Source: an uncultured Erysipelotrichaceae bacterium
GTDB lineage: Bacteria > Bacillota_I > Bacilli_A > Erysipelotrichales > Erysipelotrichaceae
DNA length: 39,947 nucleotides
Direction: 5' to 3'
Assembly: GCA_903789495.1 (NCBI GenBank)
Contig: CAIFEQ010000019.1
Span: 1 to 39,947 of the forward strand
The notes beneath the pieces are model-generated. The model saw only the letters and a list, made by a program, of their open reading frames with translations, was not told where the DNA came from and did not search any database. Numbering within the stretch: the stretch's first letter is position 1; every line of letters starts with the position of its first letter. The position numbers were made by a program, and so were the translations under genes. Positions 1 to 8,495 of this stretch are shown here, piece by piece.

Positions 1-29
1 GTTCATCATCCTGTTTCATCTGTCCGGCT

Positions 30-60
30 GGCGTCTGTTTCCGCATTTCGGACGCCTTTT
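30..60 (+). terminator. Rho-independent terminator of an upstream gene
   Basis: An 8-bp stem, GGCGTCTG at 30-37 pairing with CGGACGCC at 49-56 (one G-T pair), encloses an 11-base loop and is followed by four T. It ends a transcript coming from outside the window, so the Tat cluster that follows begins just after it. Nothing else is recognisable in bases 1-29. Confidence 0.6.
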
Positions 61-89
61 GGAATCACCGATAAGGAGGAGCTCACATC

Positions 90-1490
90 ATGAAATCAGA
101 AATGACCCGTCGAGATTTTCTCAAACTTTCCGGCGCAGTCGGTGCCACCGCGATTGCAGCCGGCGTGCTGAGCGGCTGCTCAACCGGCAGCAGCACAGCA
201 GCTTCGTCGTCCACTGCGACAGCGGCAACCGAAACATCTGCCGCGGCAAAGGAGATCAAGCCCATCCTGGGCAGCGTCGCACAGTCCAACTTCGTTCTCT
301 ATGATCCCGGTACAGGCGATGCAGACCGTTCGCGGATCTGCATCTTGAAGATGTATGGCAGTTCGCGTTCGGCTGATGTCCTGCCGGACACCAATACCGT
401 CTATCCCTATGCCGAGATGGGCTACCGGGCCTGCAACTGCTCTCCGCGCACCGGCTATTTCATTGACCAGGTACAGGCCCTGAGCGACGTGATTGACTGG
501 CTGAAGGAAAATGTCGAGGGTCTGGAAAAAATCGTTCTCTGGGGCAACAGCCGCGGCTGCAATCTGAATTCCGCCTATCAGCGGATTGCCGAAAACGGCG
601 CTGCCACCTTCCAGACGGACAAGATGTTCAAGAAGATTCCGGATATGACGCTTACGCCGGCTGATGCGATCATGCATTTTGATGCCAATCACGGCTTCAT
701 GGTCAATGTGCTGGCCTCCCTTGCTTCCAATCTGCTGGATGATGATTCCGTCATGCAGCGCGATCCGACCATGGATCCCAGCTCCGAAGCAAATGGCTGC
801 AACCCGGAAACCGGCGAAGCCCTCTACAGCGACGAATTCCTGCAGAAGACATGGAAGGCACAGGCCGAGCGCTACAACCGGCTGCTGCAGCGGGCGGTTG
901 ACCGCCAGGCCAAGATCGATGCCGGCGAAGGCATGTTCTCCGATGATGAGCCCTTCTGTGTCGTCATGGGCTTCGGCAATGTCAACAACTACCAGCTCTA
1001 TGAACACGACCGCCGCTTTTACAACTCCACCAAGAATGCCTGGCCGATTCTCCATCCGGATGGCACGATCACGGAAGAGGTCGTCAAGAGTCTGCACGGA
1101 CCGCAGAAGCCGGCCGCAAACTTTGAATCCATGAGCCGCTGCTACAACACGACAGTCAGTGAATTCCTCTATCTTGGCATGCATGTCGATGCCGATGAGT
1201 TCCACTATGATGCAACAACCCTCTATGGCGTCGATGACGACAACTTCTCCAGTGCCGACGGCAACTCCCGCTATATCAGCGTCCCGACGCTCTGCGTGGG
1301 CCGCACGGACGGCTCTGAATTTGAGGTTGCCGAATGGATTTATGAAAAGTCCATTGCGGCCAAGAAGGATATCGTCTTCATCGAGGGCATGACGCATGGC
1401 GGCAGTACCAACGATCCGGAGAAATACGGCGACGTCAATGCCCGTGAGGAAGGCTACGTCGACCAGTGGCTCCTGAACAATGTCCTTTAG
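90..1490 (+). CDS. Tat-exported lipoprotein, alpha/beta-hydrolase-like
   Basis: 466 residues. The N-terminus carries a textbook twin-arginine motif (TRRDFLK, Arg7-Arg8), a hydrophobic stretch and a lipobox ending LSGC at Cys30, followed by a Ser/Thr/Ala-rich linker to about residue 53. This predicts a folded protein exported by Tat and anchored as a lipoprotein outside the membrane. The mature part has a GNSRG nucleophile elbow (Ser154), a VGRTDGSE loop near residue 405 that could give the acid, and GMTHGG (His about 436), the order expected of a serine alpha/beta hydrolase. Substrate is unknown; an esterase or peptidase is possible. The start at 90 is set by AAGGAGG at 73-79. An in-frame Met at residue 5 is the only close alternative. 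The Tat translocase genes follow directly, so this is probably their dedicated cargo. Confidence 0.8.
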   Translation: MKSEMTRRDFLKLSGAVGATAIAAGVLSGCSTGSSTAASSSTATAATETSAAAKEIKPILGSVAQSNFVLYDPGTGDADRSRICILKMYGSSRSADVLPDTNTVYPYAEMGYRACNCSPRTGYFIDQVQALSDVIDWLKENVEGLEKIVLWGNSRGCNLNSAYQRIAENGAATFQTDKMFKKIPDMTLTPADAIMHFDANHGFMVNVLASLASNLLDDDSVMQRDPTMDPSSEANGCNPETGEALYSDEFLQKTWKAQAERYNRLLQRAVDRQAKIDAGEGMFSDDEPFCVVMGFGNVNNYQLYEHDRRFYNSTKNAWPILHPDGTITEEVVKSLHGPQKPAANFESMSRCYNTTVSEFLYLGMHVDADEFHYDATTLYGVDDDNFSSADGNSRYISVPTLCVGRTDGSEFEVAEWIYEKSIAAKKDIVFIEGMTHGGSTNDPEKYGDVNAREEGYVDQWLLNNVL

Positions 1491-1508
1491 GACAGACGGA
1501 GATGCTGT

Positions 1509-1772
1509 ATGTTTGCCAGAATCGGGGCTGGCGAGCTGATCGTCATTCTGATCATCGCTCTGCTGGTCGTCGGACCGGAGCGTCTGCCGGCTGCCGCCAG
1601 ATCTCTTGGCAAAGCCGCCGGCACGATGCGTCATTACATGAATGAAACCAATGAACAGCTGGCAGAAATCAACACCGAACTCAGCAAGCCGGAGCCCGCT
1701 GCAAAAACCGCTCCGGCTGAACAAGCGGAAACACCGGAATCGATTTCTGCCGATTCAGCTGCGGATCATTAA
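1509..1772 (+). CDS. Sec-independent translocase TatA/TatB-type subunit
   Basis: 87 residues: a very short N-terminus, one transmembrane helix (about 8-22), the conserved GPERLP hinge and an amphipathic helix, then a charged Pro/Ala/Glu-rich tail. This is the TatA/B architecture. The Glu after GP resembles TatB-type proteins (GPERLP), while the next gene has GPKALPE as in TatA, so a division of labour between the two is possible but cannot be proved from sequence. It starts 18 bases after the lipoprotein gene and lies in the same operon. Confidence 0.85.
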   Translation: MFARIGAGELIVILIIALLVVGPERLPAAARSLGKAAGTMRHYMNETNEQLAEINTELSKPEPAAKTAPAEQAETPESISADSAADH

Positions 1773-1793
1773 CACGGAAAGGAAATTGAGATC

Positions 1794-1997
1794 ATGTCAA
1801 GAATCGGACCTGTTGAACTGTTTGTCATCCTGATTATCGCCCTGCTGATCTTCGGCCCCAAGGCACTGCCGGAAATGGGCCGCAACATCGGCAGATCCAT
1901 TGCCGGCTTCAGAAAGGGCCTTTCCGACGGCGAAAATACGCCGGAAGCTGCGGCGGAAGCGTCGGCAAAGACGCATTCCTCCGGCAGCGCTGACTGA
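1794..1997 (+). CDS. tatA: Sec-independent translocase subunit TatA
   Basis: 67 residues with one N-terminal transmembrane helix (about 7-20), a FGPKALPEMGR hinge and an amphipathic helix ending near GKSIAGF-type residues (here GRSIAGFRKGL), the classic TatA pattern. TatA oligomers form the variable pore or membrane-weakening element that TatC recruits when an RR-signal substrate is bound. The tail is short and acidic to Ser-rich. AAAGGAAA upstream serves as ribosome binding site. The gene lies 21 bases after the first TatA/B-like gene and 12 before tatC. Confidence 0.9.
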   Translation: MSRIGPVELFVILIIALLIFGPKALPEMGRNIGRSIAGFRKGLSDGENTPEAAAEASAKTHSSGSAD

Positions 1998-2009
1998 TGT
2001 GAAAGCATC

Positions 2010-2795
2010 ATGTCAGTGACCAAAACCGACGCGGCCGGAACCCTGCCGGAAAGAAATCCGGCCGATCCGGCCCGGCCGCTGCTGGAACATCTGAAGGAAG
2101 CCCGCGGACGCATTCTGGCCGCCCTGGCTCTGTATGGCGTGCTGGCGGTGCTGTGCTTCCTGAATGTGCAGCCGGTTGTGGAGCATCTGCTGTCGCTGGC
2201 ACAGGCCTTCCACTTTGTCTATCTGACACCCTCTGAGCTGCTGATGTGCTATATGCGCCTGGCTCTTGTCCTCGCGCTGGCAGCCGATGCTCCGTTTATT
2301 GTCTATCAGGGATGGGCCTTTGCCAGACCGGCCCTCACGGAGCGGGAAAAAGCGGTGATCCGGCGCTGTCTGCTGGGTGGATTTGTCTTCTTTCTGCTGG
2401 GGATTTATTTCGGCTATCGGATCGTACTGCCGTTCATGCTGCGGTTTCTGGCGGAATACAACAGCCTTTCTTCGGTTTCCGCCAGCATCTCCGTCGACAG
2501 CTATATCAGTTTCGTGCTGAACATGCTGCTGGTCTTCGGCGTCATCTTCGAGCTGCCGGTGCTGACTGCCATGCTGGCAGGTCTAGGCATTCTGAAGCCG
2601 GCATATCTGATCAGGGCAAGAAAATATGCCATCCTGGTGATCTTCATCCTGGCTGCGGTCATCACGCCGCCGGATGTGGTTTCCCAGATCATGGTCGCCG
2701 TGCCGATGGTTCTGCTCTACCAGCTCAGCATTCTGATCTGCCGCTCGGTCAGCCGCGCCCGCGGCAACGCTCAGCAGCCCAATGCCGGGCAGTAA
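2010..2795 (+). CDS. tatC: Sec-independent translocase subunit TatC
   Basis: 261 residues with six hydrophobic segments, the expected TatC topology. Family signatures are visible: the N-terminal cytoplasmic LLEHLKEARGRI segment, the first-loop FARPALTEREK motif (Phe, Pro and Glu contact the RR signal peptide) and the PFMLRFL segment. TatC is the receptor for twin-arginine precursors. The ribosome binding site is weak, and the gene starts 12 bases after tatA stops, which suggests translational coupling. It is the last gene of the operon, followed at once by a strong terminator. Confidence 0.95.
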   Translation: MSVTKTDAAGTLPERNPADPARPLLEHLKEARGRILAALALYGVLAVLCFLNVQPVVEHLLSLAQAFHFVYLTPSELLMCYMRLALVLALAADAPFIVYQGWAFARPALTEREKAVIRRCLLGGFVFFLLGIYFGYRIVLPFMLRFLAEYNSLSSVSASISVDSYISFVLNMLLVFGVIFELPVLTAMLAGLGILKPAYLIRARKYAILVIFILAAVITPPDVVSQIMVAVPMVLLYQLSILICRSVSRARGNAQQPNAGQ

Positions 2796-2798
2796 TCC

Positions 2799-2835
2799 AG
2801 CGTTTCTTCCTGCGCTCAGGAGGAAACGCTTTTTC
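2799..2835 (+). terminator. Strong terminator of the Tat operon
   Basis: A 14-bp stem (2799-2812 with 2817-2830, one G-T pair) around a CGCT tetraloop is followed by TTTTT. It lies 4 bases after the tatC stop codon. Confidence 0.9.
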
Positions 2836-2853
2836 TGCGGCCACGGCACCAGT

Positions 2854-2884
2854 AAAAGCAAAGCCGAATCTGCTTTGCTTTTTC
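2854..2884 (-). terminator. Bidirectional terminator between tatC and the oxidoreductase gene
   Basis: A perfect 11-bp stem, AAAAGCAAAGC at 2854-2864 with GCTTTGCTTTT at 2872-2882, and a 7-base loop. Its A/T ends make it work on either strand. On the minus strand it follows the oxidoreductase stop codon by about 10 bases. Confidence 0.75.
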
Positions 2885-2892
2885 TGTTACCT

Positions 2893-3954
2893 TTAATTTC
2901 CGTATCGATCTTCTGTTTTCAGCAGGATGCCCTGCTGCCGGGCAGCTCTGCCGATCGCGTCGATCGTACAGGCGATATCCACCGCATCATCCAGGCCGAT
3001 CAGGTTACGACTGCGGTCATCCGTGACGAAGACCGATTCCGGCAGATCTTCCTGTATGATCTGCAGCCAGAACACCACATGCTGAACGGGATTTTCCGGC
3101 AGTTCCTGCTGCGGCACGGTCTGCCAGGCTCCGTCACCCAGTTTCCAGCGCACCTCATTCCGCATGACTTTGTCCTTTTCACGGGCCAGATAGCTGACCC
3201 GGATACAGCCTTTGGTGCCATTGACTTCGACACTTTTCGTCCCCGATGGACTGACCAGAGAGGTTTCAAAGACACTGAGCAGACCATTCGGATAATGCAG
3301 GATGGCGGCGGCCGTCTCTTCCCGTCCTTCCCGCAGCGCCGCTTCTGTCGTGCTGGCATAGCAGGCAGAAACCCGGTCCGGCCGGCCGAACAGATACTGC
3401 AGCACATGCAGCGCATGACAGCCCAGTTCCTCGACAGCGCCAGGCAGGCCGGCATCCCGGCCGTTCAGCTGCAGCAGCCGGATGGCATCATTGTTGGTGA
3501 TCCTGGCCCGGGCGGAAACAATCTGACCGATTTTCCCGCTTTCGATGAACTTCCGGACATAGATCTCCCCGTCATGTACCATCGGATCGGAAACGGCGAA
3601 ATGAACATGATTCTGCCGGACAGCCTGCCGGATGACAAAAGCCTCTTCTGCTGTCAGGCACAGGGGCTTTTCCACCAGAATATGTTTTCCCTTCTCTGCT
3701 GCAGCTTTGATGAAGAAGGCATGCCGGGCCGCCGGTACGGAGATGATCACGGCATCGATGTCCGGATCATTCACGATCTCTTCCCAGCCGGAAACGGCCT
3801 GACAGCCGATATGTGCGGCAACCAATTCCGAAAGTTTCCGTTCCTCATCCCATACAGATTTCACTTCACATCCCGGCTGCGAGGCAGCGATTCTGACGAA
3901 CTTCTCAGAATGGACGTGCCGGCAGCCGATCTCAGCAATTTTCAGTGTTTTCAT
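2893..3954 (-). CDS. Gfo/Idh/MocA family NAD(P)-dependent oxidoreductase
   Basis: 353 residues. The N-terminal Rossmann domain begins LKIAEIGCRHVHS, a variant of the family's GxGxxG turn, followed by the conserved VEKPL lysine motif near residue 95 that lies at the active site. The C-terminal half has EELGCHALHVLQYLFG, the position of the family's catalytic HxxD/H helix, and the beta-sheet domain follows. Members oxidise or reduce cyclic polyols and sugars; the substrate cannot be read from sequence. ATG at 3954 is preferred over the adjacent upstream GTG because AAAGG lies 7 bases before it. It is divergent from a LysR gene that may regulate it. Confidence 0.85.
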   Translation of the reverse strand: MKTLKIAEIGCRHVHSEKFVRIAASQPGCEVKSVWDEERKLSELVAAHIGCQAVSGWEEIVNDPDIDAVIISVPAARHAFFIKAAAEKGKHILVEKPLCLTAEEAFVIRQAVRQNHVHFAVSDPMVHDGEIYVRKFIESGKIGQIVSARARITNNDAIRLLQLNGRDAGLPGAVEELGCHALHVLQYLFGRPDRVSACYASTTEAALREGREETAAAILHYPNGLLSVFETSLVSPSGTKSVEVNGTKGCIRVSYLAREKDKVMRNEVRWKLGDGAWQTVPQQELPENPVQHVVFWLQIIQEDLPESVFVTDDRSRNLIGLDDAVDIACTIDAIGRAARQQGILLKTEDRYGN

Positions 3955-4092
3955 CACAGAACCTTTCTATGGAAGAACTGCTGTCTGAAACCATTGCTTA
4001 CCATCTGTTTGAGGAAATTACGATCCCTCAGCCGAAACGACAGGTTATGATAAGTCTGGAAAGGGATGGCAGTTTTCCTTCCCTGAAGATTT

Positions 4093-4980
4093 ATGGAAAT
4101 ACAATATCTGGCAGAATTCATCAGGCTGGCAGAAACCTGCAGCTATGTGGAAGCAGCCGACCAGCTGTACATCTCGCAGAGTTCGCTGACCAAACACATT
4201 CAGCGGCTTGAAAAGGAACTCGGGGTTCCGCTCTTTGACCGTTCCACCCGCTCCGTCCGGCTGAGTTCCTACGGGAAGGATTTCCTTCCCTATGCCAAAG
4301 CCATCTGTGCATCTTACCAGAAGGGCCTGGACAGGCTCAGCCATCAGATGGACAGGAATCAGAATACGCTGCGCATCGCAGCCATTCCGCCGATGAGTGC
4401 CTACGGCATTCCCGAACTGATTCAGCAGTTCGAGAAAAAGTATCCCCAGTGCACGCTGCATCTGTATCAGGAAACCAGTGAGACCATCTGGAAGATGATT
4501 GCGGACCACAGATGCGATATTGCCTTTGCCCATGACGTCAGCAATGAACTCCCGGAAGGCTTTGAAGCCGTCACATACACCAGGGATTACATTGTGGCAG
4601 CGATCTCTTCCGACAACCCCCTGTCGGCCCGGAAATCCATCAGCCTGGATGAACTGACCAGGGCCGGCGAACTCTACAGCCGCAGCAACTACGTGGAGGC
4701 TGCGGTCCGCACACAGATGCACACCTCCCGTTCCCTGCAGATCGCGGATTCGCATCTGGGCGGAGATGCCATCATCGACATCATTCACGACCGCAACAAG
4801 TTCTACCTGCTGATGAACAGACCCGCCCGGGCCGATCTGCGCCGCAGCCGGAACAAAGGCGTTTCCCTGGTGGCCATCCGGCCGAAGGTCTACAGCACCA
4901 TCCTGCTGCTGTATGCGTCCGGCGGGCAGAACGAATACGTGCAGAACTTCCTGCAGCTGGTCTTTCCTGACAGCGCCTGA
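4093..4980 (+). CDS. LysR-family transcriptional regulator
   Basis: 295 residues, normal for the family. The N-terminal winged helix-turn-helix is clear: MEIQYLAEFIRLAET, ADQLYISQSSLTKHIQRLEKELGVPLFDRS (about 20-52). A substrate-binding-like effector domain follows from about residue 90. The gene is divergent from the oxidoreductase gene across a 138-base intergenic region, the usual arrangement for a LysR regulator and its target. No convincing Shine-Dalgarno is seen before ATG 4093. The stop lies 3 bases from the end of the converging minus-strand operon, with no terminator in between. Confidence 0.9.
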   Translation: MEIQYLAEFIRLAETCSYVEAADQLYISQSSLTKHIQRLEKELGVPLFDRSTRSVRLSSYGKDFLPYAKAICASYQKGLDRLSHQMDRNQNTLRIAAIPPMSAYGIPELIQQFEKKYPQCTLHLYQETSETIWKMIADHRCDIAFAHDVSNELPEGFEAVTYTRDYIVAAISSDNPLSARKSISLDELTRAGELYSRSNYVEAAVRTQMHTSRSLQIADSHLGGDAIIDIIHDRNKFYLLMNRPARADLRRSRNKGVSLVAIRPKVYSTILLLYASGGQNEYVQNFLQLVFPDSA

Positions 4981-4983
4981 GCC

Positions 4984-5622
4984 TCAGAACTCCTGGTAGT
5001 AATGAATCTGATAACTGTCCGGTGCCGGTCTGGCAGCGGGCTTTTCGCTGTCATAGGGAATCTCCTTCTGCAGCCGGAAAAGCAGATAGAGACAGAACCA
5101 GCTCAGCCCGTACGGCAGAATCCAGGCGCCAAAGCCCAGGAAACCGGTCTGCTCGGTAATGGCAGAGACCAGCCCGGCCACCCCAAGAGCCGCCAGGCAC
5201 ACCAGAGCGGTCACCGCATTCTTGTGGAAACGCTCCGTGCAGTCGCGGTACTGTCTGACTTCCATCTTTGCCGGCGCTGTCATAAACGTGATGACATAAA
5301 CCGCCAGATGGGCAATGACAATGAGCGAGATGCCGTTCAGCAGACCCGGCCAGCGGCTGTGATTCAGCACGGAATCCTGCAGCCCTGCTGTCAGAAACAG
5401 CACAAAAGCACCGACGTACAGCAGACCGATCCGCCGCCGTTTCTGCCGCAGTTCTTTTGAGCTGAGTGCCGGGGTGTATCGTCTGCCCGTATAGACCCGT
5501 TCAATGTGCCGGCGGGCTGAACGGTCAAACCATTCCTTCTCAGCCCAGTCCTCGAAAAAACTGTGATAGGAAGAACTGTGGACGTATTCTTTTTCCTTAT
5601 TCTCCGTCCTGTTCATCATCAT
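4984..5622 (-). CDS. Four-helix membrane protein of unknown function
   Basis: 212 residues, not recognised. An N-terminal charged region of about 60 residues rich in Arg, Glu and Tyr precedes four hydrophobic segments (near 68-90, 97-118, 135-157 and 163-185), then a short polar tail ending in QEF. The start overlaps the end of the preceding hydrolase gene by 26 bases and begins with three consecutive ATG codons (5622, 5619, 5616), so translation is probably coupled. It is the last gene of the peptide-transporter operon. The context does not define its role. Confidence 0.7.
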   Translation of the reverse strand: MMMNRTENKEKEYVHSSSYHSFFEDWAEKEWFDRSARRHIERVYTGRRYTPALSSKELRQKRRRIGLLYVGAFVLFLTAGLQDSVLNHSRWPGLLNGISLIVIAHLAVYVITFMTAPAKMEVRQYRDCTERFHKNAVTALVCLAALGVAGLVSAITEQTGFLGFGAWILPYGLSWFCLYLLFRLQKEIPYDSEKPAARPAPDSYQIHYYQEF

Positions 5623-6535
5623 AGATCCGGTTCACCATGTACATGATCTTCACGCCGTTATGTTCCAGGGTCCGCTTGTATTTCCGATCCGGATCGGTCG
5701 CTTTGGGCAGATCGCTGGGCCGGGCCTGCTGACGCAGATAGACCGGCATGCCGTCATGGGTCTTTTCCGCATAGGTGTCATAGACGGTTTCCGCATCTTC
5801 CTGCAGCGGTACGCCCTCCTCTGCGTGGCCGCTGAGCAGATAGCGGAAGGCCTCGTAATACCGGTCCACCAGATCGGCGGAGAAGGTGCCAGGACCGCCA
5901 CACAGCGTGTCATAGTCCAGGCGCATCTTCATCATCTTTTCGACCATCTTGTAGCCATGTTCCGCCGTGTAGCGGCAGACATAGACCGCCGGCGAAAGTT
6001 CATCGCCGATGAACAGAATCCGGTGTGAGCGGTCCAGCCAGGCCAGCGAGGCCGGCGTATGGTTGCTGAAGGAGAAGGTCTCCAGATCCCGGCCGCCCAG
6101 ATGGAACAGATAGCCTTCATCGATGATCTGCACCGGATAGTCACGCGGGAAATCGATGCCGGCAAAGCTGGGGAACGGTGTGGTTCTCTTCTCATACGTG
6201 AAGGCATTCATATAGGCGCAGTCAAAGTAGCCATTGTTGGCCGTATGGTCAAAATGGAAGTGGGTATTGGCAATCCGGCGCACCGGCTTCTTCGTCAGCG
6301 TCTGGCAGAATTCCCGGATATTGCCGGCTCCATAGCCGCTGTCAATGACCAGGGCTTCGTTTTCCCCTTCCACCAAATAGGTGTGATCCCCATCACTTAA
6401 GATCATCCAGGTATTGGGATCGATCTGCGTCACTTTGCGGTAGGGTTCATCCATGCGCTGATAGGTTCCGTCTTCACTCTGAATCAGGACATTGTGCTTG
6501 CTGGAAAAATCAATTTCTTTTACTGGTGTATACAT
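5597..6535 (-). CDS. Metallo-beta-lactamase-fold hydrolase
   Basis: 312 residues. The fold's metal-binding signature THFHFDH is at about 91-97, preceded by the strand VIDSGYG (Asp65) and followed by a SNHTPAS loop (equivalent of the GHTPGS His) and LFIGDE, giving the expected set of two-zinc ligands. Such proteins hydrolyse thioesters, lactones, phosphodiesters or lactams; this one resembles glyoxalase II-like and lactonase-like members more than true beta-lactamases. The start at 6535 is chosen over an upstream extension because AGAGG lies just before it and the extension would overlap the ATPase gene. It follows the last transporter gene by 17 bases, so it may act on an imported compound. 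Confidence 0.85.
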   Translation of the reverse strand: MYTPVKEIDFSSKHNVLIQSEDGTYQRMDEPYRKVTQIDPNTWMILSDGDHTYLVEGENEALVIDSGYGAGNIREFCQTLTKKPVRRIANTHFHFDHTANNGYFDCAYMNAFTYEKRTTPFPSFAGIDFPRDYPVQIIDEGYLFHLGGRDLETFSFSNHTPASLAWLDRSHRILFIGDELSPAVYVCRYTAEHGYKMVEKMMKMRLDYDTLCGGPGTFSADLVDRYYEAFRYLLSGHAEEGVPLQEDAETVYDTYAEKTHDGMPVYLRQQARPSDLPKATDPDRKYKRTLEHNGVKIMYMVNRIYDDEQDGE

Positions 6536-6552
6536 GGCAGATGCCTCTTTTC

Positions 6553-7503
6553 TTACTGCAGTTCTTCGGCCCGGCAGCAGGAGACGAGATGTCCTTCCCG
6601 GATCTGTCTGAGCTGCTGAGCAGCCTGGCATTTCTCACAGGCATGCGGACAGCGCGGCGCAAACCGGCAGCCTGGCTTGGGATCAATCGGCGATGTCAGT
6701 TCGCCCTTCAGGGCAATCCGCTGCATCGGCTGATGGATATTGATGGTCGGGATGGCGGACAGCAGGGCCTTGGTGTAGGGATGCAGCGGATGCTCGAAGA
6801 GTTCCTCCGTTTCCGCCATCTCCACCATCTGTCCCAGGTACATGACGCCGATCCTGTCGGAGATGTGCCGTACGACCGACATGTCATGGGTGACGAAGAT
6901 CATCGTCAGCCCGTCTTCATCCTGCAGATCCATCAGCAGATTCAGGATCTGGGCCTGAATGGAGACATCCAGGGCAGAAACCGGTTCGTCACAGACGATG
7001 AATTCCGGATTCAGCGCCAGGGCCCGGGCAATGCCGACCCGCTGGCGGCGGCCGCCGTCCAGCTCATGCGGATAGGCATCATACAGTCTTTTCTCGATGC
7101 CGACCCGTTTCATGAGCCGGTCCAGTTCCTGCTCCGCTTCCGCCTTGGGCAGATGCCGGGAGACCCGCAGGGGTTCCCGGACCATCTGGGAGATCGTCAT
7201 CCGGGGATTCAGGGAGGAATACGGATCCTGGAAGATGATCTGCATCTTCTCGCGGACCTTCTTCAGATCCTTCCCTTCCACATCCGTGATGTCCCTGCCA
7301 TGGAAGAAGATCTGTCCGCCGGTCGGGCTCAGCAGATGAATGATCGTCCGGCCCAGGGTTGACTTGCCGCAGCCGGATTCGCCGACGATGCCCATCGTGG
7401 TGCCCTCCTCAATCGAGAAACTGACATCATCCACGGCATGCAGCGTACCGGCAGGAACGTCAAAATACTTAGAAAGGTGCTTTACTTCGACTGCTGTTTC
7501 CAT
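6553..7503 (-). CDS. Oligopeptide/dipeptide ABC transporter ATPase, OppF/DppF type
   Basis: 316 residues. Walker A GESGCGKST is at about 41-49, the Q-loop is in IIFQDPYSSLNPRM, and Walker B is VCDEPVSALD. The signature reads LDGGRRQR in place of LSGGQ, a variant found in this subfamily. The C-terminal cysteine-containing segment (KPGCRFAPRCPHACEKC) is the oligopeptide-transporter C-terminal region. It drives peptide import at the inner face of the membrane with the partner ATPase. ATG at 7503, with GGGGAGG upstream, overlaps the end of the OppD-type gene by 22 bases, so the pair is translationally coupled. Confidence 0.95.
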   Translation of the reverse strand: METAVEVKHLSKYFDVPAGTLHAVDDVSFSIEEGTTMGIVGESGCGKSTLGRTIIHLLSPTGGQIFFHGRDITDVEGKDLKKVREKMQIIFQDPYSSLNPRMTISQMVREPLRVSRHLPKAEAEQELDRLMKRVGIEKRLYDAYPHELDGGRRQRVGIARALALNPEFIVCDEPVSALDVSIQAQILNLLMDLQDEDGLTMIFVTHDMSVVRHISDRIGVMYLGQMVEMAETEELFEHPLHPYTKALLSAIPTINIHQPMQRIALKGELTSPIDPKPGCRFAPRCPHACEKCQAAQQLRQIREGHLVSCCRAEELQ

Positions 7504-8486
7504 TCCTGTATGCCTCCCCTGACTGGATGCACGCAGCGGCACATATGCCCCTGCGAGATTTCGGTTTCCGGAATGCCTTCTGCCGCCTGGCACTCGGCAG
7601 TGGCAAAGCGGCAGCGCGGACAGAAGCTGCAGCCCGGCGGCAGGCTGGAAGGATCCGGCGGCAGTCCCTCGATCGGATGCAGACGGCTTTCTCCCACCGC
7701 CATGCTGGGCAGGGAGAGAAACAGACCGATCGTATACGGATGGCTGGGATGATCAAAGATGTCTTCCTTTGTCCCGTATTCGATGATCTTACCCGCATAG
7801 ATGACCGCCACGTAGTCGCACATCTGCGCCACGATGCCAAGATCATGGGTGATCAGCAGCATCGAGGTCTGCAGCTTCTGCTTCAGGCCGTTGATCATTT
7901 CCAGGATCTGGGCCTGAATGGTCACATCCAGAGCCGTCGTCGGTTCGTCGGCCAGCAGCAGTTCGGGATTGCAGGCCAGAGCCATGGCAATCACGATCCG
8001 CTGCTTCATGCCGCCGGAAAGCTGATAGGGAAATTCGTGATAGCGCTGGCGGACGATGCCGACCGTCTCCAGCATCTGCATGGCTCTTTCGGCCGCTTCT
8101 TCCTTGGTGATTCCGGTGTTATGCAGCAGGATGGCTTCGGCGATCTGATCCCCGACCGTCATGACCGGGTTCAGGGCCGTCATCGGATCCTGGAAGATCA
8201 TCGAGATGTCCGAACCCCGGACCTTCCGCATGTCTTCTTCCGATTTTTCCAGCAGATTCTCCCCGTTCAGGGTGATGGAACCGCCGGTGACCCGGGACTG
8301 CTGCGGCGGCAGGATGCGCAGAATCGTCTTGGCAATGGTGGTCTTGCCGGCCCCGGTTTCGCCGACCAGTCCCAGGGTCTCCCCTTTGGTCATGCTGAAA
8401 CTGACACCGTTGACCGCATGAATCACCGTCTCGTCAGACGTATATTCCACATAAAGATCTTTCACACTGAGAAATGTCTTATCCAT
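7482..8486 (-). CDS. Oligopeptide/dipeptide ABC transporter ATPase, OppD/DppD type
   Basis: 334 residues. Walker [11 protein letters not shown]-loop [12 protein letters not shown], signature LSGGMKQR and Walker [12 protein letters not shown] are all intact. The C-terminal peptide-transporter motif with spaced cysteines ([17 protein letters not shown]) is present. ATG at 8486 is chosen because AGGTG lies 6 bases before it. A GTG 9 bases further upstream, directly after the permease stop codon, is the alternative. It forms the ATPase heterodimer with the OppF-type protein. Confidence 0.95.
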   Translation of the reverse strand: MDKTFLSVKDLYVEYTSDETVIHAVNGVSFSMTKGETLGLVGETGAGKTTIAKTILRILPPQQSRVTGGSITLNGENLLEKSEEDMRKVRGSDISMIFQDPMTALNPVMTVGDQIAEAILLHNTGITKEEAAERAMQMLETVGIVRQRYHEFPYQLSGGMKQRIVIAMALACNPELLLADEPTTALDVTIQAQILEMINGLKQKLQTSMLLITHDLGIVAQMCDYVAVIYAGKIIEYGTKEDIFDHPSHPYTIGLFLSLPSMAVGESRLHPIEGLPPDPSSLPPGCSFCPRCRFATAECQAAEGIPETEISQGHMCRCVHPVRGGIQEWKQQSK

Positions 8487-8495
8487 ATGCCGCAC

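Noticed and set aside
180-1724. 514-codon open frame on the minus strand
   Set aside because: It is antisense to the Tat lipoprotein and the first tatA/B-like gene, both with clear family motifs.
2782-4050. 422-codon open frame on the plus strand
   Set aside because: It runs through two terminators and antisense to the Gfo/Idh/MocA gene.
7050-7065. Degenerate ABC signature (LDGGRRQR) in the OppF-type ATPase as a sign of inactivity
   Set aside because: All other ATPase motifs are intact and this variant is familiar in peptide-transporter ATPases, so it is probably functional.
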